A stretch of DNA of 64,000 nucleotides from Candidatus Roizmanbacteria bacterium UBA6242 (GCA_002440905.1 DJWA01000002.1:230207-294206), one strand, 5' to 3'. Shown: positions 39,474 through 49,052, counted from the first letter of the stretch. The notes: generated by a model not told the origin, from the sequence alone. Numbers and translations are program-made.

Positions 39474-40340
39474 ATGAAAAATAAAAAATTGGCAATAATG
39501 TGCGTGTTATTGGCGGCAATTCTAGGATCGGCCGTTATACCGTTTATAAAAATTGGGCTGAGATCGATCCCTCCCTTTTCTTTTACTTTCTTAAGATTTT
39601 TAGTAAGTTCGATTGTAATTTTACCTTTTTTTGTTAAGGAAAAACCTTCCTTCAAAAAAATTATTGAAGTCTTTCCGGTTGTTCTATTGTCTTCGGTGAA
39701 TATTTTGATTTTCATTTATGTAATTCCCCACACTTCAGCAAATGTAGGTCAACTGGTCTATGCCACCGTTCCCATAATCGTTGCCATATTGTCGCTTTTT
39801 CTGCTTAAGGAAAAATTTAAATTGTCTGTTTTTTTTGGTGTCCTTCTTGGTTTTGTTGGAGTAACGATACTTTTTCTATTCAAAGCAGTTGACGGTTATT
39901 CGACTAACGGAACTTATTTAGCAAGTATGGCAATATTTGTTGCCGCTGTATTTTATTCTCTTCATCTGATTTATTCCAAAAAACTGCAAAAAAAATACTC
40001 CCCAGTTTTTATCACGGCTATGTTTAATATGGTAACCATGTTTATGGCAATGATTTTATCTATAGGTGAGGGTGCATGGCAAAAAATATTATTTGTGAGA
40101 TTTGAGTTATCATCGCTGGGGTTAATCTTTTATATATCTGTATTCGGAACGGTTGCTTATTATTTCCTCCAACAAACGGCAATCAAATATGGGTCGTCAA
40201 CTATATCCTCAACAATAAACTTTATACAACCGCTTTTGACGATTTATTGGGCAGGGCTATTGCTTGGGGAAAAGGTAACTCCCAACTTCATTATTGCGAC
40301 AATAATGATTTTTATCGGGGCTTATTTGGTGTCGAGGTAG
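39474..40340 (+). CDS. EamA/DMT family transporter
   Basis: 288 residues with about ten membrane helices in two EamA repeats (about 5-130 and 150-285). Typical signatures: AAILGSAVIPFIKIGLRSIPPF at the start, LFLLKEKFKLSVFFGVLLGFVGV at the end of repeat 1 and LLGEKVTPNFIIATIMIFIGAYLV at the end of repeat 2. The family exports amino acids or metabolites; the substrate is unknown. Its 3' end overlaps the nuclease gene on the other strand by 29 bases. Confidence 0.88.
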   Translation: MKNKKLAIMCVLLAAILGSAVIPFIKIGLRSIPPFSFTFLRFLVSSIVILPFFVKEKPSFKKIIEVFPVVLLSSVNILIFIYVIPHTSANVGQLVYATVPIIVAILSLFLLKEKFKLSVFFGVLLGFVGVTILFLFKAVDGYSTNGTYLASMAIFVAAVFYSLHLIYSKKLQKKYSPVFITAMFNMVTMFMAMILSIGEGAWQKILFVRFELSSLGLIFYISVFGTVAYYFLQQTAIKYGSSTISSTINFIQPLLTIYWAGLLLGEKVTPNFIIATIMIFIGAYLVSR

Positions 40341-40902
40341 GGCATGCCTTCCACATTCCAACATTTTTCGATTTTGCTTGGATCTGTGACGTTTTAAATT
40401 TTTGGTAGTATTTGATGTCAGGTTTAATCGTCATGGTTTTAGCATACCCGTTGATGATTAAGTAATCGTTTACGAAAAGATCTTTTATATAGACATATCT
40501 AAGAAGCCTTCCGTACTTGTCGGTATCGGAGACGTCGCGGACTAATTTGATAACTTTGCCTTCAACCAATCTTTTATTTTCAAGATATGATTCATCGGAA
40601 AAACATTGTTCACCGGTTTTATTACCCGACGTATCCTTGCTGACCTCAGGGGCATTAATACCTATATATCTTACTTTGTAACCTCCTTCAACGATAATCG
40701 TGTCGCCGTCAATAACTGATGTCACTTTCGATTCGACCGTTTGGCCTGTTGGAAAAGGTATGGGAGTTGTTGTGGGAGTTATATTTTTTTGGATGCTTCT
40801 GAGTTCATTCAGGTCAATCCCAAAAATACCGGCAATCAAGACCAAAAAAATAGCGATAACATATTGCTTCTGTTTTTTATTAAAACCTAGACGTAATTTC
40901 AT
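40312..40902 (-). CDS. Staphylococcal nuclease-like thermonuclease, membrane-anchored
   Basis: 196 residues: an N-terminal membrane helix (about 13-28), a linker, then the SNase domain (about 60-190). Catalytic elements: VIDGDTIIV, YIGINAPEV and the later Asp/Arg pair around DTDKYGRLLRYVYI. It is probably an outward-facing calcium-dependent nuclease. In an organism likely to depend on outside nucleotides, this could help salvage DNA; that is inference. Confidence 0.88.
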   Translation of the reverse strand: MKLRLGFNKKQKQYVIAIFLVLIAGIFGIDLNELRSIQKNITPTTTPIPFPTGQTVESKVTSVIDGDTIIVEGGYKVRYIGINAPEVSKDTSGNKTGEQCFSDESYLENKRLVEGKVIKLVRDVSDTDKYGRLLRYVYIKDLFVNDYLIINGYAKTMTIKPDIKYYQKFKTSQIQAKSKNVGMWKACPTSTPNKPR

Positions 40903-40945
40903 GGTAGTTAAATTGTACCCGATATTATTTTACAAAATCCTACCC

Positions 40946-42721
40946 TTACTTTACAGTCACACTCTTGGCCAGATTTCTGGGTTTATCTGGGTCTGCTCCT
41001 CGACCTATTCCCAAGTAGTATCCCAAAAGCTGTCCGACAATTACGTTGGGAAAAACGGTCAGGTCGCCAAGTTCAGGAGTCTTTATTGATTCATCGAACT
41101 CGTGGGTTTTAAAAGGCGATATTCCGATTAAGTGTCCACCTCTAGCCTTAAGTTCTGCGGCGCTGGAAAGTACTTCGTTCTTGACGGAATCGTTTGAAGC
41201 GAGTACGAAGCAAGGTGTTCCTTTTTGGATTAGCGTAATAACTCCATGTTTTAGTTCACCTGCGGTAAACGATTCCGCATGGATATATGAGGTTTCCTTC
41301 AGTTTGAGTGCAAACTCCTGGGCTCCCGGATAGTTCAGGTTCTTTCCGATGACATAGGCGTGTTCGGTTGTTAGCAATGTCTTGGCAAGATTAATAATCT
41401 TTTCAATCAACTCATCATTCAACCAACCTTTAACGACCTCAGACATTTTTCTAACGTCATTTGCCGCCTGGTCATATTGGCCAACTACAGCACGGGATAT
41501 TAGATAAAGACTAGATAGTTGGGACGTAAAAGCCTTCGTTGATACAACTGCGATCTCAGGACCGGCGCCAACAGGTAGGACAACATCTGAAATTCTTTCC
41601 ATTGTCGAACCGCGAGCATTGACAATCGCGACGATCTTTGCATTTCTTTTTTTAGCTTCCTTGACGGCTATAAGAGTATCGGCAGTTTCTCCTGACTGAG
41701 AAATGGCGATGACTACGGTTTTATTGTCAATGAACTTCGTAAATGGCATGGCTTCATAAGAGCCGTATACTTGCGATTCGACATCTGATTCTCCAAGGAA
41801 ATATTTACCCATGAGGGCACAATAAGACGCGGTGCCGCAACCTGTCAAAACCACCTTGTAACCTTGATTGATTATTGAAGCGATTTTTTTTATAGACTTC
41901 TCGTTGATGAGAGTAGTCTTAGCGATAGTTTTGTGTTGTTCGTGGATTTCTTTGAGCATGAAATGAGGGTATCCTTCCTTTTCGGCGTCCTCAAGCTTCC
42001 AGTCAAGTACTTGCGGCGTAAAAGCTTTTTCACCTTTTGTTTGGAGGTCGAAAATCTTGACACCGCCTTTGGTAATTGTGACCGCCTCCATGTCCTCAAG
42101 AAAGTAAACAGTATTGGTATATTTTAAAAACGCCGGAACGTCGCTCCCCAAGTAATAGCGACCTTTCTTTTCGTCGATGCCAACGACCATTGGTGAGCCA
42201 TTTCGACAACTGATAATCGACTCGGTCTCAAGGTCAAGAACCGCTACGGCGTTACTTCCAATAAGAGTGTCAAAGGACGCAAACACCGCTTGTCTAAAGG
42301 GCATAGTCTTCTTGTTTTCTTCAATAAGATGAGCAATGATTTCGGTATCGGTCTCAGAAACAAATCGATGGCCTTTTTTTGTGAGCTCTTCCTTTATAGT
42401 TTGATAGTTCTCAACTATTCCATTATGGATGACGGCCAATTTACCAGTACAATCTAGATGTGGATGGGCGTTGGCGTCGGTGACGCCTCCGTGAGTTGCC
42501 CATCTGGTATGACCAATTGCGATTGAAGCTTTGGGGAGGCTAGTCGTTGCCTCTCCAATCTTACCGATATGTTTTTCGATTTTAAGTTCGTTCCCTTTCA
42601 CCGGTTTGATGGCAATTCCCCAAGAATCATACCCACGATATTCCAACTTTTTCAAACCGTCAAGGGTTGTTTGAGCGGCCATCACAGAATCATCATTAAC
42701 AACAGCAAATATTCCACACAT
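40946..42721 (-). CDS. glmS: Glucosamine-fructose-6-phosphate aminotransferase
   Basis: 591 residues. It makes glucosamine-6-phosphate for cell wall precursors. The N-terminal glutaminase domain begins MCGIFAVV with the catalytic Cys, then GHTRWATHG and NGIVENY. Two SIS domains follow: GTASYCALMGKYFLGE, SQSGETADTLIAVKEAK, and the C-terminal AESFTAGELKHG and DKPRNLAKSVTVK. A TATAAT (42735-42740, minus) lies 13 bases before the start. A structured region with its own promoter lies farther upstream. Confidence 0.95.
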   Translation of the reverse strand: MCGIFAVVNDDSVMAAQTTLDGLKKLEYRGYDSWGIAIKPVKGNELKIEKHIGKIGEATTSLPKASIAIGHTRWATHGGVTDANAHPHLDCTGKLAVIHNGIVENYQTIKEELTKKGHRFVSETDTEIIAHLIEENKKTMPFRQAVFASFDTLIGSNAVAVLDLETESIISCRNGSPMVVGIDEKKGRYYLGSDVPAFLKYTNTVYFLEDMEAVTITKGGVKIFDLQTKGEKAFTPQVLDWKLEDAEKEGYPHFMLKEIHEQHKTIAKTTLINEKSIKKIASIINQGYKVVLTGCGTASYCALMGKYFLGESDVESQVYGSYEAMPFTKFIDNKTVVIAISQSGETADTLIAVKEAKKRNAKIVAIVNARGSTMERISDVVLPVGAGPEIAVVSTKAFTSQLSSLYLISRAVVGQYDQAANDVRKMSEVVKGWLNDELIEKIINLAKTLLTTEHAYVIGKNLNYPGAQEFALKLKETSYIHAESFTAGELKHGVITLIQKGTPCFVLASNDSVKNEVLSSAAELKARGGHLIGISPFKTHEFDESIKTPELGDLTVFPNVIVGQLLGYYLGIGRGADPDKPRNLAKSVTVK

Positions 42722-42734
42722 AAGATATATGCAA

Positions 42735-42740
42735 ATTATA
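42735..42740 (-). promoter_or_regulatory. -10 box close to glmS
   Basis: TATAAT on the minus strand, 13 bases before the glmS ATG. The -35 is not convincing. It may give a short transcript in addition to one from the promoter at 42938-42966. Confidence 0.45.
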
Positions 42741-42785
42741 ATGGAGCTCTATATATAAGTAGAGTTGTTCGGATTCTTTTTGTTT

Positions 42786-42931
42786 CCCAAATTGCTTTGG
42801 GATTTTGAGTATCCGTTAACCCCGACAACTTCGGGGTGAGGGCACCCGCTGTTACTCGATAAACCCTCTCCTCGTTACCCCAAAAAGGGGCACATACGCT
42901 ATTTTTTGTAATGCTACTCAAAAAGAGCTTC
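42786..42931 (-). ncRNA. Candidate structured RNA or glmS leader
   Basis: Most of the 241-base gap between glmS and the exonuclease gene. Read on the minus strand, it holds CCCC/GGGG around TTTTT, a GAGTA/TACTC pair (42853-42857 with 42807-42811), GGGTG/CACCC (42843-42847 with 42834-42838), CCCCGA/TCGGGG (42831-42836 with 42820-42825) and CCCAAA-GCAA-TTTGGG (42786-42801). The third and fourth helices share bases, so only one of the two can form at a time. A strong promoter lies just upstream. It does not match the glmS ribozyme or another family I know. Confidence 0.45.
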
Positions 42932-42937
42932 TACGTT

Positions 42938-42966
42938 ATGTTAGCAAATAAGCAGGTCTTTGTCAA
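42938..42966 (-). promoter_or_regulatory. Strong promoter upstream of the structured region
   Basis: On the minus strand, a perfect TTGACA (42961-42966) and TAACAT (42938-42943) are 17 bases apart. The -35 overlaps the stop region of the exonuclease gene. The transcript would start near 42931 and run through the hairpins toward glmS. Confidence 0.65.
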
Positions 42967-43880
42967 AATAACCCCATTTGGTCGTTTTTAGTTTTAGAAA
43001 CCTCCTTTTTTGTTTGCGGTTTTTCGTTGAAAATCCTCGCAACAAGTGAGTTCATCTGGTATTTCTCCAAATAAGTCTTTAGTTTCTTATTAAACCCGGA
43101 AAACTTCAATTTCTCTATGTCAAGATCAATCTCGACGTCGGTCATAATAGTTGCAAGTTTTAAAGACAAATAAACATTATCCTTTTCCTTACCAAGTATT
43201 GCTCTAATCTTATCCGATTGGATTGATGAGATATTCTTGTATATATTGTCGACCGTACCGTAATCGCGAATCAACTTGGCGGCAGTTTTAGGACCGATTC
43301 CTCGGGCACCGGGATAATTATCTGAAGGGTCACCTGACAATGCTTTGTAGTCGATAATGTGTGATGGGGGGATGTCCAGTTTCTGTTCAACCTCAGTCTT
43401 ATCAAATAGCTTAATGTTCGCAAGTCCTAATTGTGGGGAAGCGACAAAAACGTTATCGTTTATAAGTTGGAAGATATCTTTGTCTCCGGTTAAAATTATC
43501 ACCCGAAACTGATGGCCGTCAAAAACTCTGGCGACCGTACCTATGAGATCGTCGGCCTCAAATCCGTCTTTTTCCATCCGAGCGACACCCGCTTCGTCAA
43601 GCGCCTCCTTGACAAGCGGTATCTGGATAATAAAATCGTCATCGATTTTAGGCCGTTGAATCTGATAGTCCTTATACAGTTCATTCCTGAAAGTTGGCTT
43701 AGGAGTATCGAAACAGGACATAAGGTAAGCTGGTTTAAAATCGTTTATTACCTTTTGGAGCATAGAAATGTATCCGTAAACGACGTGTATAGGTGTACCG
43801 TCTTTTGCCGTAAAAGGGGGGAAGGCATGGTAAGCTCGGTGCATTATGGCGTTGCCGTCGATCAAGAGCAATGTTTCCAT
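42963..43880 (-). CDS. Stand-alone 5'-3' exonuclease (FEN/PolA N-domain type)
   Basis: 305 residues. It resembles the 5' nuclease domain of DNA polymerase I, without the polymerase. It removes RNA primers and flaps. Features: LLIDGNAIMHRAYHAFPP, the GFEADDLIGTVAR acidic cluster, ILTGDKDIFQLI, then the helix-hairpin-helix part ALSGDPSDNYPGARGIGPKTAAKLI. It starts three bases after the ftsH stop, so the two may be co-transcribed. Confidence 0.92.
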   Translation of the reverse strand: METLLLIDGNAIMHRAYHAFPPFTAKDGTPIHVVYGYISMLQKVINDFKPAYLMSCFDTPKPTFRNELYKDYQIQRPKIDDDFIIQIPLVKEALDEAGVARMEKDGFEADDLIGTVARVFDGHQFRVIILTGDKDIFQLINDNVFVASPQLGLANIKLFDKTEVEQKLDIPPSHIIDYKALSGDPSDNYPGARGIGPKTAAKLIRDYGTVDNIYKNISSIQSDKIRAILGKEKDNVYLSLKLATIMTDVEIDLDIEKLKFSGFNKKLKTYLEKYQMNSLVARIFNEKPQTKKEVSKTKNDQMGLF

Positions 43881-43883
43881 AGA

Positions 43884-45740
43884 TTATTCTAGGGGCTTTT
43901 TTGTTTCGATTATCTTTTCAAACTCGTCTTGGTCGAGCCCTTCTTTTTTGATCAAAGCGCTGGCAACGTCGTCTATTGATTTCCTATTATCCTTGATGAT
44001 TTTGACCGCAGTGTTGTAACCTTCGGTAATTATCTTTTTTACTTCCTGGTCAATCTTTGACATCATTTCTTGGGATACCGAGTTCTGTTCCATATAGTTT
44101 TTACCCCATTCGGTAACATCGTAGGTTGGTCCGTAGTTAATTGGACCAAGTCCGCTCATTCCGTATTCAACAACCATTGCTTTAGCAATTGATGTTGCCT
44201 GATCAAAATCGTTTGAAGCTCCGGTAGTTACTTCGTTGAAAACAACTTCCTCAGCAGCCCTTCCACCCATCATGACGGCAATTCTTTCTGTTAGGTGGGT
44301 TTTGGTTTCGTGGAGTTTATCTTTTGCCGGCGGGATCAATGTGAAACCCAAAGCCATTCCGCGGGATACAATCGATATCCGATGGACTGGGTCGGTATGG
44401 GGAAGGAAATGCGATACAATCGCGTGTCCTGCCTCATGGTATGCCGTGAGTTTGCGATCAAGATCGGACTGAAGTCTTTTCTTCTCTGGACCTAGTTTGA
44501 CCTTGGTCGCTGCCTCTTCAAGGTCGTCCATATTTATGGTTTCTTTTGCTTGGCGGGCGGCCAATATGGCGGCTTCATTAAGCATGTTTTCAAGATCGGC
44601 TCCCGAGAATCCGACGGTTCTTTTAGCGATCCTATCCCAATCAACTTTCTTTTCAAATGGTTTTCCCTTGGCGTGAATTTTTATAATCGCTTTTCTACCT
44701 TCAACGTCAGGATAGTCCACAATTATTCGGCGGTCAAAGCGTCCCGGCCTTAAAAGCGCGGTGTCCAAAAGATCTCCGCGGTTGGTTGCGGCTATGACTA
44801 CCACCCTTTCCGTCGGGGCAAACCCGTCCATTTCAACAAGAATCTGATTCAACGTTTGTTCCCGTTCATCATGGGAGGGCATGACTCCGACCGATCTTGC
44901 GCGACCGATGGCGTCGATTTCGTCGATAAATATAATAGTCGGGGCATTTTTTTTGGCGGTGTCAAAGAGATCTCGGACTCGGGCAGCTCCGATTCCAACG
45001 AGCATTTCCATAAATTCTGAGCCGGCAATCGAGAAGAAAGGAACGCCGGCTTCTCCGGCAACCGCTTTAGCAAGGAGGGTTTTTCCACAGCCTGCTGGTC
45101 CAACCAATAGGACTCCTTTGGGAGTTCTTGCGCCCAACTTTTTGTATTTTTCTGGGTGTTTTAAGAAGTCGACAACTTCCTCAAGCTCACTTTTTGCCTC
45201 ATCGACTCCGGCAACGTCAGAAAAGGTGGTTTTAGGCATGTCTTTTGAAAACCTTTTGGCCTTAGACTGCCCGAATGAGAACACAGAATCTTGAGCTCCC
45301 TTTGCTTGTCTAAAGAGGAAGATGAAGAAAGCGACCATAAGAATCGTCGGCAATAGATTACCCAAAAAAACCATCAATCCTGATGAAGCCTGATTATCTT
45401 TCACATTAATTTCTATTTTATTCGGATTGACTCCGTTATCTTTAAGGGTTTTCATGAAGCTATCAGCAGGTTCCTTAAAGGTCGTGGCCATTTTGTCGTC
45501 CTTGTAATAGATCAAAAGTTTGTTTTCGATAATATCTACTTTTTTAATCTTATTTTGCTTTGCCTCAGAGACGATAGTCGTAATTGATTTTTCTGGAATC
45601 ACTCCTTTAATTTCGCGGTTTATCGACTGGTAGGCGAATAGCAGAAAAAGAAAAATAAAAATAGAAATGAAAAGCGTCCTCATGTTGACATTGAATTTAA
45701 ACTGTTTCGTCTTCATGCCGTTACTGTTTTTGTTTGCCAT
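43884..45740 (-). CDS. ftsH: ATP-dependent membrane zinc metalloprotease FtsH
   Basis: 618 residues from the ATG at 45740; the longer frame runs into the intergenic region. FtsH degrades membrane and short-lived cytosolic proteins. Two membrane helices (about 20-38 and 120-140) flank a small outer domain. The AAA+ module has GPAGCGKT (Walker A), [11 protein letters not shown] (Walker B) and the arginine finger region RPGRFDRR. The protease site is [13 protein letters not shown]. Divergent from the TsaC-TsaE gene, 46 bases apart. Confidence 0.95.
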   Translation of the reverse strand: MANKNSNGMKTKQFKFNVNMRTLFISIFIFLFLLFAYQSINREIKGVIPEKSITTIVSEAKQNKIKKVDIIENKLLIYYKDDKMATTFKEPADSFMKTLKDNGVNPNKIEINVKDNQASSGLMVFLGNLLPTILMVAFFIFLFRQAKGAQDSVFSFGQSKAKRFSKDMPKTTFSDVAGVDEAKSELEEVVDFLKHPEKYKKLGARTPKGVLLVGPAGCGKTLLAKAVAGEAGVPFFSIAGSEFMEMLVGIGAARVRDLFDTAKKNAPTIIFIDEIDAIGRARSVGVMPSHDEREQTLNQILVEMDGFAPTERVVVIAATNRGDLLDTALLRPGRFDRRIIVDYPDVEGRKAIIKIHAKGKPFEKKVDWDRIAKRTVGFSGADLENMLNEAAILAARQAKETINMDDLEEAATKVKLGPEKKRLQSDLDRKLTAYHEAGHAIVSHFLPHTDPVHRISIVSRGMALGFTLIPPAKDKLHETKTHLTERIAVMMGGRAAEEVVFNEVTTGASNDFDQATSIAKAMVVEYGMSGLGPINYGPTYDVTEWGKNYMEQNSVSQEMMSKIDQEVKKIITEGYNTAVKIIKDNRKSIDDVASALIKKEGLDQDEFEKIIETKKPLE

Positions 45741-45786
45741 ATGGCTAATTTTAGCAGAATTTTTGATAAAATGATAACACTGAAAA

Positions 45787-46833
45787 ATGAAATTTATAAC
45801 ACATAACTTAAAAAACACTGAAGAAATTGTTAAAAAAACAATTGAAGTATTGAAAAATGGCGGACTGGTTGTTTTTCCGTCAGATACGGTTTACGGGCTT
45901 CTCGTTGACGCAAAAAACCAAAAAGCCGTTGAAAAACTCATCAAGTTTAAAAATCGTCCACCCGGTAAGCCGATATCTGTCTTTGTGCCCAATCTTGAAA
46001 TGATGGAAAAATATGTATCAGTGGACAATAGGAAGAAGCACCTCCTTAAAGAGCTTATACCCGGGCCGTTCACCGTAATTCTTGAATCCAAACATAAAGT
46101 AGAAAGTTTACTTGAATCTGAAAAGGGTACTCTTGGAGTGAGAATTCCCGATTACCCTCTCATAACAAAACTGGTTGGAGTCTTTGCCGCACCGGTGACG
46201 GCGACATCTGCCAACTTGAGCGGTAGGAGTCCTCATTATTCGGTTGAATCACTTATTAATGAGCTCGGCAAGGATAAAAAAGAGTTTATTGACCTAGTCA
46301 TTGACGCGGGAAAACTGCCACGAAACAAGCCCTCAACCATTATAGATTTGACAGAGCCCAAGGTAAGAATATTGAGGAAAGGAGAGATCATTTTTGACCG
46401 GGAAAATACCTTCGTTTCCGAAAACCCTCAGGCGACCGGTAAGCTTGGCGAGTTCATATTAGCAAAATATCACGATCCAAAAAGCATAAGGCCTTTGGCG
46501 ATAATTATAGAAGGAGACCTTGGAGCTGGTAAAACCGTTCTTGTTAAAGGAATGGGGCGCAAACTCGGGATAGAAAATATCGTATCGCCAACTTACGTCA
46601 TCTACTATGAATATGGAAGTTTTTATCACTTCGACCTTTATCAGATAGAAGAAGTAGACGAGTTGAGGAATTTGGGGATAGAAAAACTACTAAAAAAAGG
46701 AAATATACTGGTGTTTGAATGGGGGGAAAAGGTAGCTGAACTCTATGGACTATTGAAGAACAAAGCCGATATTGTGTATATAAAGATTGAATATATAAAT
46801 GAGAAAAAGAGAAAAATAATTGTCAAATTATAA
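45787..46833 (+). CDS. TsaC-TsaE fusion protein for t6A tRNA modification
   Basis: 348 residues that join two enzymes of the same pathway. Residues 1 to about 205 are TsaC/Sua5-like: GGLVVFPSDTVYGLLVDA, KNRPPGKPISVFV, GPFTVILES, VTATSANLSG. This part makes threonylcarbamoyl-AMP. Residues about 208-348 are TsaE-like: SENPQATGKLGEFI, Walker A GDLGAGKT (243-250), SPTYVIYYEY, FYHFDLYQIEEVDEL, FEWGEK. TsaE is the ATPase that supports the TsaD-TsaB complex. tsaD follows after seven bases. No tsaB gene is visible in the window. Confidence 0.9.
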   Translation: MKFITHNLKNTEEIVKKTIEVLKNGGLVVFPSDTVYGLLVDAKNQKAVEKLIKFKNRPPGKPISVFVPNLEMMEKYVSVDNRKKHLLKELIPGPFTVILESKHKVESLLESEKGTLGVRIPDYPLITKLVGVFAAPVTATSANLSGRSPHYSVESLINELGKDKKEFIDLVIDAGKLPRNKPSTIIDLTEPKVRILRKGEIIFDRENTFVSENPQATGKLGEFILAKYHDPKSIRPLAIIIEGDLGAGKTVLVKGMGRKLGIENIVSPTYVIYYEYGSFYHFDLYQIEEVDELRNLGIEKLLKKGNILVFEWGEKVAELYGLLKNKADIVYIKIEYINEKKRKIIVKL

Positions 46834-46840
46834 TTAAAAA

Positions 46841-47860
46841 ATGAAAATATTAGCAATTGAAACATCGTGCGACGAAACAGCAGTGGCGGTTGTTGAAGGC
46901 CGACGGGTTTTGTCAAACGTCATTTATTCGCAAGTCCTTATCCACAAGAAATGGGGAGGTGTGGTACCTTCTTTGGCAAAACGGGCACACGAGGAGAAAA
47001 TAGACTATGTAATTTCCGAAGCGACAAAAAAGTTTCCATTAGAAGAATTGGATGCTGTAGCCGTTACTCAGGGTCCAGGTTTGGCTGTCGCACTTGAGGT
47101 CGGGATTAAGCGAGCGAAGGAACTGGCTGATAAATATGATAAGAAATTGATTTCGATCAACCATTTGGAAGGCCACCTTTATTCGCCTTTTGTCCAAAAT
47201 AGTCGAGGTAGTCCCGCCATTGAATTTGAATTTCCGTATTTAGGACTTGTTATATCAGGCGGACATACGGAGATTGTCAGATTTAAAAACCACCTTGATT
47301 ATGAAGTAATAGGATCTACTATTGATGATGCCGCCGGTGAAGCCATAGACAAAGCAGCCAAACTCCTAGGCTTGGGATATCCCGGTGGACCGGTCATGGA
47401 GACGTTGGCCAAGCAAGGAAAGAACAAGGACTCTTTTAATTTCCCTCGTCCGATGCTTCATAGCCGTGATCTTAACTTTTCATTTTCTGGGCTGAAAACA
47501 TCGTTCTATTATTTCTTGAAAAAGAATCCGCCAAAAAACGCTTCGGAAATTCGTCAACTAGCCAGCTCATTTCAGGAGGCGGTTTTTGATACCATAATCA
47601 AAAAAACCGAAAAGGCAATTATCATAACAGGTATCAATCGTTTAATTATTGGTGGGGGAGTTAGTGCCAACCTATATCTTCGGAAAAAGTTAAGAGATCT
47701 TGTCAAAAAACATAACGGAAAAGTATTGTTTCCGTCTTTCAAGTATCTGACCGGGGATAATGCCGCTATGATCGGAGTGGTTGCTTCGTACAAAGCCAAT
47801 GAGGGTATTTATGTTGAAGATCGACAATCCCTGGACCGTATCCCCAGAATGTCCCTGTAA
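46841..47860 (+). CDS. tsaD: tRNA threonylcarbamoyladenosine transferase TsaD
   Basis: 339 residues, standard length. It transfers the threonylcarbamoyl group to A37 of tRNAs that read ANN codons. Features: LAIETSCDETAVAVV, the metal site NHLEGH (HxxxH), LVISGGHTEIV, IDDAAGEAIDKAAKLLGLGYPGGP, FSFSGLKT, GGGVSANLYLR and TGDNAAMIG. Directly behind the TsaC-TsaE fusion gene, so most of the pathway is in one operon. Confidence 0.95.
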   Translation: MKILAIETSCDETAVAVVEGRRVLSNVIYSQVLIHKKWGGVVPSLAKRAHEEKIDYVISEATKKFPLEELDAVAVTQGPGLAVALEVGIKRAKELADKYDKKLISINHLEGHLYSPFVQNSRGSPAIEFEFPYLGLVISGGHTEIVRFKNHLDYEVIGSTIDDAAGEAIDKAAKLLGLGYPGGPVMETLAKQGKNKDSFNFPRPMLHSRDLNFSFSGLKTSFYYFLKKNPPKNASEIRQLASSFQEAVFDTIIKKTEKAIIITGINRLIIGGGVSANLYLRKKLRDLVKKHNGKVLFPSFKYLTGDNAAMIGVVASYKANEGIYVEDRQSLDRIPRMSL

Positions 47861-47895
47861 CTCTTGTTGATTTTTCCCGACCCACATATTAAACT

Positions 47896-47908
47896 TGTAC
47901 AATTGTCG
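47896..47908 (+). promoter_or_regulatory. -10 box and small palindromes before the Rrf2 gene
   Basis: TTGTACAATTGT contains two overlapping palindromes (TTGTACAA and ACAATTGT) and the box TACAAT at 47898-47903, ending eight bases before the ATG at 47912. A self-regulating Rrf2 protein could bind here. This is suggestive only. Confidence 0.3.
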
Positions 47909-47911
47909 TAT

Positions 47912-48310
47912 ATGTTAACAATAAGCACACAATCTGACTACGGACTCCTGATGATTTCGTATCTTTTGAAAAAAAAAGAATACGTCCCTGTTTCTGAGTT
48001 GGTAGAAAAAATGAACCTTCCCCAAAGGTATCTGGCGCGTATTGCTGCTGAGATGGCTAAGCACAAGATTCTGGTAAGTCGCGAAGGTAAAGTCGGAGGA
48101 TACAAGTTGACTGAAAAAGCCAAAACGATGAACCTTTATGATTTCTTAAGAATATTTGAAGGAGAGGTTTCTATCGCCCGTTGCGACAAGCCGGGATTCA
48201 CCTGCAAATGGTATGACGTGTGTCAGCACAAAGGGGTCCTCAGAAACACCTTCAGTAAAATCCTCTCCCGCGAGCTAAAAAAGCAAAAACTACTTACGTT
48301 ATTTCATTGA
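47912..48310 (+). CDS. Rrf2/IscR-type regulator with Fe-S cysteines
   Basis: 132 residues from the ATG at 47912. The winged helix is typical: ISTQSDYGLLMISYLL, VSELVEKMNLPQRYLARIAAEM, VSREGKVGGYKL. Three cysteines follow in CDKPGFTCKWYDVC, close to the spacing of the cluster ligands of IscR. It sits just before sufCBDSU, so it is probably an iron-sulfur sensor for that operon. The longer frame from 47864 is less likely. Confidence 0.85.
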   Translation: MLTISTQSDYGLLMISYLLKKKEYVPVSELVEKMNLPQRYLARIAAEMAKHKILVSREGKVGGYKLTEKAKTMNLYDFLRIFEGEVSIARCDKPGFTCKWYDVCQHKGVLRNTFSKILSRELKKQKLLTLFH

Positions 48311-48326
48311 AGTCAAATAATTTACG

Positions 48327-49052
48327 ATGATAAGTCTTGCAAATTTAACTATATCGGTTGCGGGCAAGAAAATAATCGACAACCTCGACTTTAAATTTGA
48401 AAAAAATAGAGTTTATGCTCTAATGGGACCTAACGGATCGGGTAAATCTAGTCTCGCCAACTCGATTGCTGGTCACCCTTCATACATCGTAAACGGTAAA
48501 TCGCAAATACAGTTCGAAGGAGAGAGTATTATAGAACTTACTCCCGATCAAAGAGCGAAGAAGGGTATTTTTCTTGCTTTTCAGACACCCTTTTCCCTAT
48601 CGGGGGTCACCGTGTTCCAACTATTGAGACTTGCCTTAAGCGGAATCAAGGATCCTTTATCGGTGAGAAAAGAAATAGATGAGCTGTCTAAAAAATTAAA
48701 GATTAAAAAGGAGTTAATATCCCGATCGTTAAATGAAGGTGCCTCTGGTGGGGAAAGGAAAAAACTAGAATTACTTCAGGCAATAGTACTTGACGCAAAG
48801 TTTCTAATATTCGACGAGATCGATACAGGGGTTGATGTAGACGCTTTAAAAATAATAGCGACATATTTGAACAAAATCAAAAAAGGAAGAACAATCTTAT
48901 TGATCACTCACTACAACAGAATCCTTAAACATATCAAGCCGGACAAAGTCATCGTAATGATGAAGGGTAAAATCGTTAAAACGGGCAATCATAAGTTAGC
49001 CTCGGAAATCGAAAGGGGAGGCTACGAACATTATGAAAGCCCAAGATCTTAA
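48327..49052 (+). CDS. sufC: SUF system ATPase SufC
   Basis: 241 residues. ABC-type ATPase of the SufBCD scaffold that builds Fe-S clusters in the cytoplasm. Motifs: MGPNGSGKSSLANSIAG (Walker A), FLAFQTPFSLSGVT (Q loop), NEGASGGERKKLELLQA (signature), FLIFDEIDTGVDVDAL (Walker B), LLITHYNRIL (H loop). It overlaps sufB by 20 bases. Confidence 0.95.
   Translation: MISLANLTISVAGKKIIDNLDFKFEKNRVYALMGPNGSGKSSLANSIAGHPSYIVNGKSQIQFEGESIIELTPDQRAKKGIFLAFQTPFSLSGVTVFQLLRLALSGIKDPLSVRKEIDELSKKLKIKKELISRSLNEGASGGERKKLELLQAIVLDAKFLIFDEIDTGVDVDALKIIATYLNKIKKGRTILLITHYNRILKHIKPDKVIVMMKGKIVKTGNHKLASEIERGGYEHYESPRS

Noticed and set aside
39077..39715. 212-residue minus-strand frame across the end of folC and the start of the DMT gene
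   Set aside because: It is antisense to two clear genes and its residue pattern is the mirror of those genes; no domain, start signal or promoter supports it.
42722..42931. glmS ribozyme/riboswitch
   Set aside because: The position fits, but I cannot find the conserved double-pseudoknot core sequences of the ribozyme.
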